Shown: positions 46,670 to 55,736, numbered from the stretch's first letter. The stretch: DNA of 64,000 nt from Thermolongibacillus altinsuensis (GCF_004341205.1 NZ_SLUL01000008.1:1-64000), one strand, 5' to 3'. Notes: a model not told the origin generated them from the letters alone. Numbers and translations are program-made.

Positions 46670-46914
46670 TAATAAACCTCCTTTTCATTTGATACATTTT
46701 TTGTTCAACATCTTTCTACAAATTCCTTCTCTTTTCTAAAAATTTTTCAAAAAATAATCCCTCTGTATTTGGGAAAATTAAAAGGAAGATGTAGAAACAT
46801 GCCGAATTTTTTTATCAAATGTTTTCGACTGCCAAAATTAGATGAAACAACAAAACTTCTTTTAAAAATTTGTGAACATTTCTTAAATATAAGTCGTAAG
46901 TCCTATAAATATCA
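46670..46914. other. AT-rich comGA upstream region
   Basis: No gene is seen in this ~245-bp AT-rich stretch between divergent comGA and the ArsR/SufR-like gene. I looked for ComK dimer sites (AAAA-N5-TTTT pairs) and found only partial matches such as AAAACTTCTTTTA near 46854. Short direct repeats (AAGTCGTAAGTC) occur near 46893. Confidence 0.4.
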
Positions 46915-46943
46915 TTTCAATGTAAAAATAACTGTATTATAAT
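46915..46943 (+). promoter_or_regulatory. Probable SigA promoter of the ArsR/SufR-like gene
   Basis: TTTCAA and a perfect TATAAT are separated by 17 bases, 36 bases before the ATG. Confidence 0.5.
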
Positions 46944-46978
46944 GTTAATGAACAGAACAATCTAGGAGTGAGACTGAA

Positions 46979-47677
46979 ATGGAACAGGTTTTAAAAATTA
47001 CAAACGTCCTCGCCGATCCAACTCGATACGAAATTTATCAGTACATTACAAGAAAACATAAAGATGTCACTGTTCAAGAAATTGCAGACGCTTTCAATAT
47101 TCATCCAAACGTTGCACGCCTTCATTTAACAAAGCTTGAAGATGTAAACATGCTCGTTTCCGAAACAAAAAAGACGGGAAAAGGCGGTCGACCAAGCCGC
47201 TTATATCGCCTTTCGGACGATGTCATTCAGCTTCACTTCCCGTTTCGCGATTATCAACTTCTCTCCAAAATTGCGATTCAAACGATGATGAAGCTTGGTG
47301 AAGTTGGCAAACAAGCGCTATATGAAACAGGAAAAGCATTCGGACAAGAACTCGTTCAAAACCATGTACAAAACATGCACTCACTTGAACAAATGTCGAT
47401 CGAAGAAAAAATGGAAATTTTGCAAAAGGCGGCTGAAGCAGCTGGTTTCTACCCGGAGTTCCATTACAACGCTGAACAAGGAAAAATTTATTTTGAAATT
47501 TTCAACTGCCCGTTTAAGGAAATTGCGTTTACGTATCCTGATAGCGTTTGCTATATGCACAACGCCTTTTTAAGAGGTATGTTGGAAGTGTTGTTCCCAG
47601 ATGCGGAACTAGTTACAGAAGAGATTATGCCATCTGGTTGCAATTCCTGTACGTACCAAGCGATCCTTCGGAAATAG
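46979..47677 (+). CDS. ArsR/SufR-like transcriptional regulator with C-terminal Cys residues
   Basis: The 232-aa protein has an N-terminal winged helix (~1-85: LADPTRYEIYQYITRKH, QEIADAFNIHPNVARLHLTK, a wing with GKGGRPSRLYRL). The C-terminal domain is of the COG2345 type and ends with Cys spaced as NCPFKE, SVCYMHN and GCNSCTYQ. In relatives such as SufR, similar Cys bind an iron-sulfur cluster, so redox or iron sensing is plausible here. It is divergent from comGA and precedes yqgY by 76 bases. The target is unknown. Confidence 0.82.
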   Translation: MEQVLKITNVLADPTRYEIYQYITRKHKDVTVQEIADAFNIHPNVARLHLTKLEDVNMLVSETKKTGKGGRPSRLYRLSDDVIQLHFPFRDYQLLSKIAIQTMMKLGEVGKQALYETGKAFGQELVQNHVQNMHSLEQMSIEEKMEILQKAAEAAGFYPEFHYNAEQGKIYFEIFNCPFKEIAFTYPDSVCYMHNAFLRGMLEVLFPDAELVTEEIMPSGCNSCTYQAILRK

Positions 47678-47753
47678 AAGGTATATTTACACAAACATTT
47701 CAAGTACATTATAATAATACAGAAAGGGATTCGGTCAAAAAGGAGGGATACAT

Positions 47754-47996
47754 ATGGATCGCATGTTCCGCGTCTTATCATTTTGGACAGGAATTTTCGC
47801 TGTCATGTTCTATCTTGGACACATGCATGTTACTTCATTAATTTTCCTTGCCCAAACAGGATTCTTTCTTTTATTAAGCTACTTAAAATTGACAGAAAGA
47901 ATGTACATCTATATTTTCGGGGCGTATTTAACGATCTTCTTTGCGGGATTTACGTATTGGACAACATTCATGATGGTCCCTGGCGTGGGAGAATAA
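47754..47996 (+). CDS. yqgY: YqgY, DUF2626 membrane protein
   Basis: The 80-aa protein has three predicted helices and follows the DUF2626 pattern: MDRMFRVLSFWTGIFAVMFY, LSYLKLTERMYIYIFGAYLT and FFAGFTYWTTFMMVPG. Function unknown. Ribosome site AAGGAGGG. Position agrees with B. subtilis. Confidence 0.9.
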   Translation: MDRMFRVLSFWTGIFAVMFYLGHMHVTSLIFLAQTGFFLLLSYLKLTERMYIYIFGAYLTIFFAGFTYWTTFMMVPGVGE

Positions 47997-48027
47997 AAAA
48001 AGCGATGGTTTCTCATCGCTTTTTTTA
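47995..48027 (+). terminator. Terminator of yqgY
   Basis: Perfect stem AAAAAAAGCGATG/CATCGCTTTTTTT with a six-base loop. Confidence 0.88.
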
Positions 48028-48063
48028 TTTAGATATCTCTCTTGATTTGTGGAGGCGGAGTGC

Positions 48064-49041
48064 TTGAAAATAAGAGATATTATTTATGGTGATTTTACGA
48101 TAAACGGGGTTCTGGAAGAGCTAATCATGAGTAAACCAGTCCAAAGGTTAAAAGGAATATATCAAGGCGGTGCAAGTTATTTAGTCAATGAGAAGTGGAA
48201 TGTGACACGCTATGAACACTCCATTGGCGTCATGCTTTTAATTCGGAAACTTGGCGGCTCATTAGAAGAGCAAATTGCAGGTTTACTTCATGATATATCG
48301 CACACAGCATTTTCACATGTGATTGATTTTGTCTTTGAAAATAAAGAAGAAGATTACCATGAAAAAATATATAATCGTGTCATTGTTGATTCTGAAATTC
48401 CTCATATTCTTGAAAAACATGGATACAATTATAAAGATATCTTATTAGACAATTCTAAATGGACGTTGCTTGAACAGCCTGCACCCGAATTATGTGCTGA
48501 TAGAGTAGATTATACTTTACGTGATATGTACCAATATGGGCATATTTCATTGAAAGAGGTAAAAAATTTTTTGGAAAATTTAATAGTGATTAATGGTAGA
48601 ATGTACCCGAAAGATATTGAAACGGCTGAATGGTTTGTAGAAACATATTACAAAGAAGTTATTGATTTTTTTATGGACCCTCTAAATGTCTATGGTTATG
48701 ATCTTTTAGCTAAAACAATAAAATTAGCATTAGATAAAAATATCATCCATCTCAATGATTTACTCGGTACAGACGAAAATATAATAAATATCTTACATTC
48801 ATCTGATGACCAAGAGATACAAAGTCTGTTAAAGAAAATTCATCGCAATGTACGTGTGAAAGAGGATAGAAACGATTATGATTTACATCGTAAAAATAAA
48901 GTGCGTCTAATCGACCCTTCCGTTCCTCATGAAAATAAGTTAGTAAGAGCCTCAACTTTATCAGCAAAGGTTAAAAGCATGTGTGAACAAGCTTATAAAA
49001 AAGCTGTAAACGGAATGTATGTAAAAGTAATTTCTAACTAG
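48064..49041 (+). CDS. HD-domain phosphohydrolase
   Basis: The 325-aa protein is an HD superfamily hydrolase of the SamHD1/dGTPase-like group. Metal ligands are visible in RYEHSIGVMLLIRKLGG, IAGLLHDISHTAFSHVID and ELCADRVDYTLRDMYQYGH. The likely substrate is a nucleotide, but nothing proves it. TTG at 48064 behind GGAGG is chosen; GTG at 48049 is the alternative. The gene is more AT-rich than its neighbours and has no counterpart in the B. subtilis yqg cluster, suggesting transfer. Confidence 0.85.
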   Translation: MKIRDIIYGDFTINGVLEELIMSKPVQRLKGIYQGGASYLVNEKWNVTRYEHSIGVMLLIRKLGGSLEEQIAGLLHDISHTAFSHVIDFVFENKEEDYHEKIYNRVIVDSEIPHILEKHGYNYKDILLDNSKWTLLEQPAPELCADRVDYTLRDMYQYGHISLKEVKNFLENLIVINGRMYPKDIETAEWFVETYYKEVIDFFMDPLNVYGYDLLAKTIKLALDKNIIHLNDLLGTDENIINILHSSDDQEIQSLLKKIHRNVRVKEDRNDYDLHRKNKVRLIDPSVPHENKLVRASTLSAKVKSMCEQAYKKAVNGMYVKVISN

Positions 49042-49077
49042 ATAAACAATTCCTAAAACAAATTAACAACATATGAA

Positions 49078-49110
49078 GGACTTCCAAACATGGAAGTCCC
49101 AAATTTTTTA
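49078..49110 (+). terminator. Terminator of the HD-domain gene
   Basis: Stem GGACTTCC/GGAAGTCC with a six-base loop, followed by CAAATTTTTTA. Confidence 0.75.
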
Positions 49111-49125
49111 TAAAAATCAACACTT

Positions 49126-50229
49126 TTATTTAAAAATATCGCCCGAGTCGATTTGAACGTTTTTTTGCTGAAGCATCACTTGAAACGAAGCCCCGATTCC
49201 GCCATCCATAATGAGCGAACGAATGGCCCGATTATGCCGGCTTTGTTCCGAAAATGGATTCGGATCATGATGTTCAATGAAATAATGTAAAATGCCCGCT
49301 TTAAGCAAAAATTGATCTTGCCGCCATAAATCAACATACGTCCAACCGACTTTTTCTCCATAATAGCGCAGCGCATCCCATTGAATGTGAGTCGTCAAAT
49401 CCATCTCTCCCGGACGGAAAAGCAGATCATCGATGAGACGATGCTTATAATAACCTCGCAAACTACCGCGTTTTCGAGCTGGCTCCTTCCACTCTTCATC
49501 TGTATAGCCATAATCAACCGTAAAAATGACCGCCTTCTCTAAATGTTGATCCAAATCAAAAATAAACTGCTTCATCGCTAACGGCACTTCAAATCGCTGG
49601 CCATTATTTAAGGAAATGTTTCGCTCGCGCAAATAGCCGATGATTTCCTTGTTTTCAAGCGGAATCTTTTGCTCGGTCAATCCGTTTTGCTCGAAAGTAA
49701 TGAAGCATTCATATAACTGTTCATTTTCTTTTTCAATGACATGAACCGGAAAGGCGTCAAATAATTCATTGCTGAAAACAATTCCCGAAAAACGAGAAGG
49801 CAATTGATCGATTCGCTCCAATAATTGCACATTTTCAGCAAACATTTGCAGCATTTCTTGCTGTTTTTGGCGATGATACGGACTCACTTCGATTAAAAAA
49901 TACGTGCCGCTTGCAAATGTTTCCGGCGACAGACGTTTCCATTCTTCTAAAACAGCGCGCGCAAAGCGCCCTGTCCCCCCGCCTATTTCGCATATAAACG
50001 GCGGAATTTTTTCTGCTTCGATCAGTTGAACAAATATTTTCGCAAACAATTGCGCAACAACATTTGAAACGTTGCTTGTCGTAATAAAGTCGCCAGCGCG
50101 TCCGATTTTTTCTTCGTTTCTCATATAATATCCGTACTGTTCATCATATAAAGCAAGCTGCATATATTGTGCGTAAGAAATGCGCTTATACAAAGACGAT
50201 TCAATTTTTTTTCGAATGTATTCCACCAT
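49126..50229 (-). CDS. MidA/DUF185-type SAM-dependent methyltransferase
   Basis: The 367-aa protein matches the MidA (NDUFAF7) family: RISYAQYMQLALYDEQYGYY, GDFITTSNVSNVVAQLFA, CEIGGGTGRFARAVL (SAM motif I) and IVFSNELFDAFPVHVIE. C-terminal GGIGASFQVMLQQK is also typical. In mitochondria the homologue methylates a complex I arginine; bacterial substrates are unclear. Its promoter shares a perfect palindrome with an opposite promoter. Confidence 0.9.
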   Translation of the reverse strand: MVEYIRKKIESSLYKRISYAQYMQLALYDEQYGYYMRNEEKIGRAGDFITTSNVSNVVAQLFAKIFVQLIEAEKIPPFICEIGGGTGRFARAVLEEWKRLSPETFASGTYFLIEVSPYHRQKQQEMLQMFAENVQLLERIDQLPSRFSGIVFSNELFDAFPVHVIEKENEQLYECFITFEQNGLTEQKIPLENKEIIGYLRERNISLNNGQRFEVPLAMKQFIFDLDQHLEKAVIFTVDYGYTDEEWKEPARKRGSLRGYYKHRLIDDLLFRPGEMDLTTHIQWDALRYYGEKVGWTYVDLWRQDQFLLKAGILHYFIEHHDPNPFSEQSRHNRAIRSLIMDGGIGASFQVMLQQKNVQIDSGDIFK

Positions 50230-50256
50230 TTTTGTTTTTACACCCTTTTTTCACTA

Positions 50257-50307
50257 TTGACATAGTGTTAAATTTGTTATATTGTTAAGCTAGTAGCTTA
50301 ACAATAT
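50257..50307. promoter_or_regulatory. Overlapping divergent promoters on a 29-bp perfect palindrome
   Basis: A perfect palindrome with 14-bp arms (50279-50292 and 50294-50307) around G50293 has core TTGTTAAGCTA-G-TAGCTTAACAA. On the plus strand TTGACA (50257-50262) precedes TATATT (15-base spacing) or TATTGT (17-base spacing). On the minus strand TTGTTA and TATAAC are 17 bases apart and straddle the palindrome, facing the MidA gene. It looks like an operator for a dimeric repressor controlling both directions. It does not match Fur, PerR, Rex or GlnR spacing. Confidence 0.55.
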
Positions 50308-50373
50308 CCCCTCCCATTATAGGAATAGAACATCCCCCAAACCCCCTTCTCGTAGGAGAGAAGGGCTTTTTTT
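50290..50373 (+). ncRNA. Candidate C-rich small RNA
   Basis: A short plus-strand transcript of about 85 nt is predicted from the promoter at 50257-50285 to a terminator at 50344-50373. No open frame is present. It contains three C-rich single-stranded stretches (ATCCCCTCCCATT, ACATCCCCCAAACCCCC), which resemble ribosome-site-targeting C-rich motifs of Firmicutes sRNAs such as FsrA and RoxS. Identity to those RNAs is not claimed. Expression is inferred only. Confidence 0.4.
50344..50373 (+). terminator. Plus-strand terminator with no plus-strand gene upstream
   Basis: Perfect 8-bp stem CCCTTCTC/GAGAAGGG with a six-base loop, followed by CTTTTTTTA on the plus strand. On the minus strand, the direction of yqgX, no T-tract follows, so it fits a plus-strand transcript better. 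Confidence 0.7.
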
Positions 50374-50377
50374 ATTT

Positions 50378-51010
50378 TTAAAAGCCATTCAAAAACGGAT
50401 TGGTTTCCATTTCATTCATTAACGTTGTCTCTGGACCGTGTCCCGGTAAAACGACGGTTTCTTCCGGTAGCTGCAGCAAGCGCTCATGAATGCTTTGCAG
50501 TAATTGATCGTGATTTCCTCCTGGCAAATCCGTACGTCCGATGCTACCTGCAAACAATACATCTCCTGAAAAAACCGCACCTAGTTCTTCGCAATAATAC
50601 GATACACTTCCCGGAGAGTGTCCCGGCGTTTCAAGCACGCGAAGTGAAAATTCTCCAATCGTCAACGTTTGTTCACCATCAAGTAAATAATCAGCCGGTT
50701 TCACTTTTATTTCTTGTCCCATAAAAAGGAGAGAACCGTTTAACCATGCGTCGTTAAGCCAATCTTTCTCATTTTTATGTACATAGACAGGCACATTCCA
50801 TCGTTTACGCACATCGTCGACTGCTCCGATATGGTCAAAATGGGCGTGCGTTAAAAGCACCGCAAGCGGCTTCCATCCTTGGCTGGAAATATAGCTTACC
50901 AACTTCTCTCCTTCGCTTCCCGGATCAAAAATCAAACACGTATCATTCGGATGAACAAGCACATAGGCATTCGTTTGCAGCGAACCTAACGGAATTCGTT
51001 CCCATTTCAC
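50378..51010 (-). CDS. yqgX: MBL-fold hydrolase, glyoxalase II-like (YqgX)
   Basis: The 210-aa metallo-beta-lactamase fold enzyme has LLTHAHFDHIGAVDDVR, VLETPGHSPGSVSYY, VFSGDVLFAGSIGRTDLPGG and VLPGHGPETTL, giving all zinc ligands. It is related to hydroxyacylglutathione/bacillithiol thioester hydrolases; the physiological substrate is uncertain. It matches B. subtilis YqgX by position. Confidence 0.93.
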   Translation of the reverse strand: MKWERIPLGSLQTNAYVLVHPNDTCLIFDPGSEGEKLVSYISSQGWKPLAVLLTHAHFDHIGAVDDVRKRWNVPVYVHKNEKDWLNDAWLNGSLLFMGQEIKVKPADYLLDGEQTLTIGEFSLRVLETPGHSPGSVSYYCEELGAVFSGDVLFAGSIGRTDLPGGNHDQLLQSIHERLLQLPEETVVLPGHGPETTLMNEMETNPFLNGF

Positions 51011-51171
51011 GTTTATAACTCCTCTCTTTCAACGTATTCTTATCAACATTGTACACGAGCGCTCTTTCGAACAAAAGTTTTTTTCACCTCGACAAATAAT
51101 AAAAAAAAGTTTACAATGAAAAAGAAATCCTTTCTACATAGCATGGATCCTTTGCAAAGGGGGTAAATCAA

Positions 51172-51345
51172 ATGGGTTTAGTCATCATTTTTTCTTTAAT
51201 CACTTTGTTAGCGCTTTACGGAGTTATTCGTTCATTTCGTGAAAAAAACTTCCTTGGAGTTTTATTTGGACTTGGAACAGCTGCTGTGTTTGGCTGGTTT
51301 ACCATCATGACGGTTCTGCATCATGGATATCCAACTGCCCACTAA
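51172..51345 (+). CDS. DUF2759 small membrane protein
   Basis: A 57-aa frame starts at ATG behind AAAGGGGGTAAATCA and ends just before a strong terminator. Two helices are predicted: LVIIFSLITLLALYGVI and GVLFGLGTAAVFGWFTIMTV, separated by RSFREKNFL. This is the DUF2759 pattern (a YqgW-like protein of Bacillaceae); function unknown. It lies between convergent yqgT and divergent yqgX. Confidence 0.8.
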   Translation: MGLVIIFSLITLLALYGVIRSFREKNFLGVLFGLGTAAVFGWFTIMTVLHHGYPTAH

Positions 51346-51376
51346 AAAAGACGCCAAATGTTTGGCGTCTTTTTAT
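51346..51376. terminator. Bidirectional terminator between DUF2759 gene and yqgT
   Basis: Stem AAAGACGCCAA/TTGGCGTCTTT with a short loop and T-tracts on both strands. Confidence 0.88.
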
Positions 51377-52557
51377 TCCATTTGTAACGCTGTTAAAAAA
51401 ATGCCTAAGCTGTCCTCATAAATGTCAGGAAACTGTTCAAGCGGTAAAGGATTCACCCCTTCTCCCAGCTCAATCGTATATCCTCTTCGTTTCCATTCTT
51501 GAATAAACCAATCGCGATAACCAGCATGACTATCAATGTAACGAACGGGTGCATAACCGCTCTGCCTTGCAAACTCGTTTACTTCTTTCTCTGCTTCTTT
51601 CGGTTCCAACTGTTCATATCCCCAATAAATTTCTTTTCCTTGCGTATGAAACGCGAGCACTTTGACAAAATCTCTCTCTTTCGTTAATTGCGCCATCGCC
51701 ACCGTTTCCGGTTCACTCAGCGGTGAAAAACCAGGAAAATCTCGTGGAGCAGGTTCTTTCGGAATTTTTCGCTCCTTTTCCACCTCCCACTTTGCAGGAA
51801 ATTGATTATTTAAATCGATGCCGCGAATGTTCGCTTTCCATTGGGAAAAATCGTTGCTTCCGCCGTTCATCGACACAACGTCACTTCGATAAGGCTCCAT
51901 TGGCGGCGGGCCGTTTAACACAAGATCAACTCCGTCTGGATTCACCATTGGAACAATCGATAATGTGACTCTTTCATATATGGATCGCACATTAGCTCCC
52001 TTTAACTTTTTCCCATTTGTGAGCGCACAAAGATAATCATTTAAAAACGTCATAATCACGGCGGTTGTAATCCATTCATTCGCATGAAACGAACCATTCA
52101 TGTGCACATGTTTGCTTCCGCGGCCAATTTGTATCTCCACCAGCGGTTTCCCAAGAACGCTTTTTCCGATTTCATACATGCGCAAAAACGGATACAGCTT
52201 TAAAAGTGTCTGCAAATCATTCATTAATGCGGTGAAATCATAATTTTTCTGTCCGTTGATAACCGCTTTTTTCACACGAACAGGAACGACGATTTCTTCT
52301 CCGGCTGTCAGCGGTGAACGAATGATCGAAGTCAACGCATCGACTGGCGTATCCAATTCTCGAACGATGGTTTCACGTGTATCTCCTTTTTTTACTTTGT
52401 ACACATGCGCCTCATAACCAGGGAGATAAATTTCTTCCCCTTCTTGCAACACATCATGCGTCACATGCGGATTTGAATCAACAAGCAGCGCATGCGGCAA
52501 ATCAAATCGTTCACTATACAACGAAAGCGTGTCTCCTTTGCATGCCAAAATCTGCAT
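51373..52557 (-). CDS. yqgT: LysM-M14 carboxypeptidase, gamma-D-Glu-mDAP endopeptidase type (YqgT)
   Basis: The 394-aa protein has two N-terminal LysM repeats (~1-50 and ~52-100, each with the KGDT motif) and an M14 zinc peptidase domain. Zinc ligands are FHANEW and AFHTQGKEIYWGY; catalytic Glu is in GYTIELGEG. It is expected to cleave the D-Glu/mDAP bond in peptidoglycan peptides. No signal peptide is seen. It resembles ENP1-like endopeptidases of sporulating bacilli. Confidence 0.92.
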   Translation of the reverse strand: MQILACKGDTLSLYSERFDLPHALLVDSNPHVTHDVLQEGEEIYLPGYEAHVYKVKKGDTRETIVRELDTPVDALTSIIRSPLTAGEEIVVPVRVKKAVINGQKNYDFTALMNDLQTLLKLYPFLRMYEIGKSVLGKPLVEIQIGRGSKHVHMNGSFHANEWITTAVIMTFLNDYLCALTNGKKLKGANVRSIYERVTLSIVPMVNPDGVDLVLNGPPPMEPYRSDVVSMNGGSNDFSQWKANIRGIDLNNQFPAKWEVEKERKIPKEPAPRDFPGFSPLSEPETVAMAQLTKERDFVKVLAFHTQGKEIYWGYEQLEPKEAEKEVNEFARQSGYAPVRYIDSHAGYRDWFIQEWKRRGYTIELGEGVNPLPLEQFPDIYEDSLGIFLTALQME

Positions 52558-52620
52558 CTTCCACCCCCTTTTTACTTTTTATCATTTTATGAAAAACCGT
52601 CCTGTCCTCATGCGCTAAAA

Positions 52621-52656
52621 AATAAAGCTTAATCCGCAACGGGATTAAGCTTTATT
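52621..52656 (-). terminator. Terminator of the LtaS-type gene
   Basis: Perfect 15-bp stem AATAAAGCTTAATCC/GGATTAAGCTTTATT, with T-rich sequence after it on the minus strand; the stop codon lies within the stem. Confidence 0.8.
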
Positions 52657-54520
52657 TCTGATGTTTTTTTTCTAGTTGCTTATTGTAAAAGCGCAATAGA
52701 TCACCATAGACAATTTTATCTGAGTACTCTAATTCTTGACGCGCTTTTTCCATATATGGTTCACAGTGAGAAGCGTCCACTTCTAACCCTGTCTTCTTAT
52801 CATAGCAAGCGTTTTTTGTATAAACATAATCTTTTGTGATGAAGCTGCCGTCGCGCAAGACAGCGAAATCCATTTTATCTTCCGCAAATAAGTCTTCGCC
52901 AAAATGGATATCATTTTTCGTATCAATGCCAAGCAAGTGAAGCAATGTCGGTTTGACATCGATTTGACCAGATACTTTTGAAATCACTTTTGGATGTTTA
53001 TCGGTTACGCCTGGAATATGAATAATCAACGGTACTCGCTGCAATTGTACATGATCAAACGGCGTAATTTCTTCTTTTCCTAAATATTGCGCCATCGCTT
53101 TATTATGGTTTTCAGAGATACCATAATGGTCTCCGTACATAATGATGATGGATTTTTCATATAATCCTTCTTTTTTCAATTGTTCAATGAACACTTTTAG
53201 CGCCTCATCCATGTAGCGAACAGTTGGGAAATAACGATTCAATGTTCGGCTATTGGATGTATACTCAGGAACCATTCGATCTTCTTCATCTAATTCAAAC
53301 GGGAAGTGGTTCGTTAACGTGATAAATTTTGCATAGAACGGCTGAGGTAATGTTTTCAAATGTTGAACAGATTGCTCAAAGAACGGAATATCTTTTAGAC
53401 CCCAACCGACAGAGTTTTCCTCGTTCACTTCAAAGTCTGTTAACGAGAAGTAACGGTCATATCCTAATGATTGATACATTAAATCGCGATTCCAGAAGCT
53501 TTTATTATTCGCATGGAACACAGCTGTATAGTAGCCGTATTTTTTCAAAATTTCCGGTGTCGCATTGTATTCGTTTGTTGCATGCGTAAAGAATACCGCA
53601 CCGCGACCAAGCGGATATAAAGAGTTTTCAATTAAAAACTCGGCATCGGACGTTTTTCCTTGTCCTGTTTGATGATAGAAATTATCAAAATAGTAGCTTT
53701 GCTTAATAAAATCATTTAAAAACGGCGTGATTTCTTGTCCGTTAACGGTATTATTAATGACAAAACTTTGGAGCGATTCCATCGAAACGATAATCACGTT
53801 TCGACCTTTCGCAATTCCAAATAAATCTTTGTTTGGCTCTTTTTCGTTGGCATTGACATAGTTTTGGATATCAGCAAGTTCGCTGCTATCTGCCAATACG
53901 CGCTGGGCCTTCGATCTTGATTGCAAAATAATATCATAAATGTGATAGTTGTACATTCCTAAGTTTTTAATAAGCATTTCGCGGTCGAACGTTCTCGTCA
54001 AAAGCTCTGGACGCTCTGTTTCAGCCAATCCCAAATTAAATAACGCAATCGCAACGGTCACAAAAAAGTATGCACGACGCGTTCTTTTTGTTGCAGGAAC
54101 GTAAGCTGCAATCGGCATTTTTTTATAAATAAACCACGCCAACAATGCGACATCTGCAAAAAAGAACAAGTCAGAAAAACGCATTAACTCAAATACGCTA
54201 TTGCCTAAATCGCCCATGTTGCTCGTTTGAAACAGCACAGGGATCGTAATAAAGTCATTGAAAAAGCGATAAAACATCACGTTCGCATAAAGGACAAACG
54301 AAATGAGAAAACTTGTAATCACAATATAGCGATTTCTTCGTTTCTCTTTCATGAAAAGCGATAATCCAAAAATAAATAATAGGAAGCTCAATGGGTTAAT
54401 AAACAAAATAAACTCCTGCTTCCATGACTCAATCTTTATATCAAAGCTAGTTTTATAGACAATGTATGTTTTAATCCATAAAAGCAAAACCGTTAATAAA
54501 ACAAAACGGTAGTTTTTCAC
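52652..54520 (-). CDS. yqgS: LtaS-family lipoteichoic acid synthase (YqgS)
   Basis: The 622-aa protein has five N-terminal membrane helices (~5-190) and an extracellular sulfatase-like domain. [17 protein letters not shown] gives the first metal ligand, [19 protein letters not shown] contains the catalytic Thr, and [12 protein letters not shown] the Asp/His ligands. It transfers glycerol phosphate from phosphatidylglycerol to build or prime LTA. Among B. subtilis paralogues the position identifies it with YqgS. GTG at 54520 behind AAGGAGGG; the frame to 54685 lacks a ribosome site. Confidence 0.93.
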   Translation of the reverse strand: MKNYRFVLLTVLLLWIKTYIVYKTSFDIKIESWKQEFILFINPLSFLLFIFGLSLFMKEKRRNRYIVITSFLISFVLYANVMFYRFFNDFITIPVLFQTSNMGDLGNSVFELMRFSDLFFFADVALLAWFIYKKMPIAAYVPATKRTRRAYFFVTVAIALFNLGLAETERPELLTRTFDREMLIKNLGMYNYHIYDIILQSRSKAQRVLADSSELADIQNYVNANEKEPNKDLFGIAKGRNVIIVSMESLQSFVINNTVNGQEITPFLNDFIKQSYYFDNFYHQTGQGKTSDAEFLIENSLYPLGRGAVFFTHATNEYNATPEILKKYGYYTAVFHANNKSFWNRDLMYQSLGYDRYFSLTDFEVNEENSVGWGLKDIPFFEQSVQHLKTLPQPFYAKFITLTNHFPFELDEEDRMVPEYTSNSRTLNRYFPTVRYMDEALKVFIEQLKKEGLYEKSIIIMYGDHYGISENHNKAMAQYLGKEEITPFDHVQLQRVPLIIHIPGVTDKHPKVISKVSGQIDVKPTLLHLLGIDTKNDIHFGEDLFAEDKMDFAVLRDGSFITKDYVYTKNACYDKKTGLEVDASHCEPYMEKARQELEYSDKIVYGDLLRFYNKQLEKKHQK

Positions 54521-54710
54521 TTTCTTTCCCTCCTTATTCCCCTCAACCGATGCTGCTAACTCTTCGCTGTCTAGACGGAGCCTATTTCTTACATTTTTAA
54601 TGTAACCAACAACAATCTTAATACTTTCTTTACAAAAAAGCAATCTTTTTTCAAAATGTACATCAGAGCTTAATAATGGAATCATTGTTATCTTAAGCGA
54701 TTGCAGTTAT

Positions 54711-54747
54711 AAAAAAGGGCGCTACCTCAAAAAGGTAACGCCTTTTT
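54711..54747 (-). terminator. Terminator of glcK
   Basis: Minus-strand AAAAAGGCGTTACC pairs with GGTAGCGCCCTTTTTT around a short loop (one bulge). Confidence 0.8.
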
Positions 54748-54750
54748 CCC

Positions 54751-55722
54751 TTAGCTCATCAACTTTGTTTTTACTAACCATGCTCCACCGATCACGCCGG
54801 CATCGTTTCCAAGCGTAGCAATGGCAATGTCCGCGGCTTCGGCAACACGCGGAAATGCAAAGCGCTTAAAGTAAGTTTGAACATTTTCAACTAATATGCT
54901 GCCTGCTTTTGATACACCGCCGCCGATCACAATTTTTTCCGGATTTAAACCGTTCGCTAAATTCGCTAAAGCAAGACCGAGATGGAATGTCACGTAATCA
55001 ACAATTTCCAATGCCAATGCATCTTGTTCTTTGGCTGCATCAAATACATCTTTCGCTGTTACTTTTCCTTGTTCGTTATAAATGGTTCGAAGCACGCCTT
55101 CTACATTTGTTTGCGTTAATTTTTCGGTCGCGATGCGAACAATTCCCGTCGCAGAAGCAACAGTCTCTAAACAGCCTGTTTTTCCGCAGTTGCAGCGCGC
55201 TCCTCCTTCCGGAACGGAGGTAATGTGCCCGATTTCCCCGCCGGCACCATTGGCTCCGTGAACGATGTGACCGTTTACAATAATTCCGCCGCCCACCCCT
55301 GTACCGAGCGTGACGCAAATCAAGTTTTTCGCTCCGCCGCCAGCACCCTTCCACATTTCGCCGAGTGCCGCGATATTCGCATCATTATCCACAACAACCG
55401 GAAGATTTGTTTCCACTTCGAGCCGATCTTTTAAAGGATAGTTTTTCCATCCTAAATTGACCGCTTCATAGATTTCGCCATTTGCCATATTCACAGGTCC
55501 AGGGGCGCCGATTCCAATTCCGACAAGCCGGCTTTTGGATTCATCTAGTTCGCGCAATTTTTCATCGATTGCTTTTGCAATATCTGTTGTGATATTTTTT
55601 CCTTGTTCCGATCGATCCGTAGGGATTTCCCATTTATGAATAATTTCCCCATATATATTAACAAAAGCTAACTTTACGGTCGTACCGCCTAAATCAACAC
55701 CAACCAACCACTTTTCCATCAT
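54751..55722 (-). CDS. glcK: Glucokinase, ROK family
   Basis: The 323-aa kinase phosphorylates glucose. The ATP motif [15 protein letters not shown], catalytic [16 protein letters not shown], and the ROK zinc motif [18 protein letters not shown] are present. ATG at 55722 is chosen seven bases after GGA; GTG and ATG neighbours are equally in frame. It is 14 bases downstream of yqgQ as in B. subtilis. Confidence 0.95.
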   Translation of the reverse strand: MMEKWLVGVDLGGTTVKLAFVNIYGEIIHKWEIPTDRSEQGKNITTDIAKAIDEKLRELDESKSRLVGIGIGAPGPVNMANGEIYEAVNLGWKNYPLKDRLEVETNLPVVVDNDANIAALGEMWKGAGGGAKNLICVTLGTGVGGGIIVNGHIVHGANGAGGEIGHITSVPEGGARCNCGKTGCLETVASATGIVRIATEKLTQTNVEGVLRTIYNEQGKVTAKDVFDAAKEQDALALEIVDYVTFHLGLALANLANGLNPEKIVIGGGVSKAGSILVENVQTYFKRFAFPRVAEAADIAIATLGNDAGVIGGAWLVKTKLMS

Positions 55723-55736
55723 CACTTCATCCTTTT

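Noticed and set aside
46670-46978. ComK boxes upstream of comGA
   Set aside because: Only one partial AAAA-N5-TTTT-like match was found and no properly spaced pair.
50280-50306. Rex or GlnR site at the 29-bp palindrome
   Set aside because: TTGTTAA/TTAACAA halves resemble some Rex sites and TGTTA/TAACA some GlnR sites, but the spacers (9 and 11 bases) are wrong for both.
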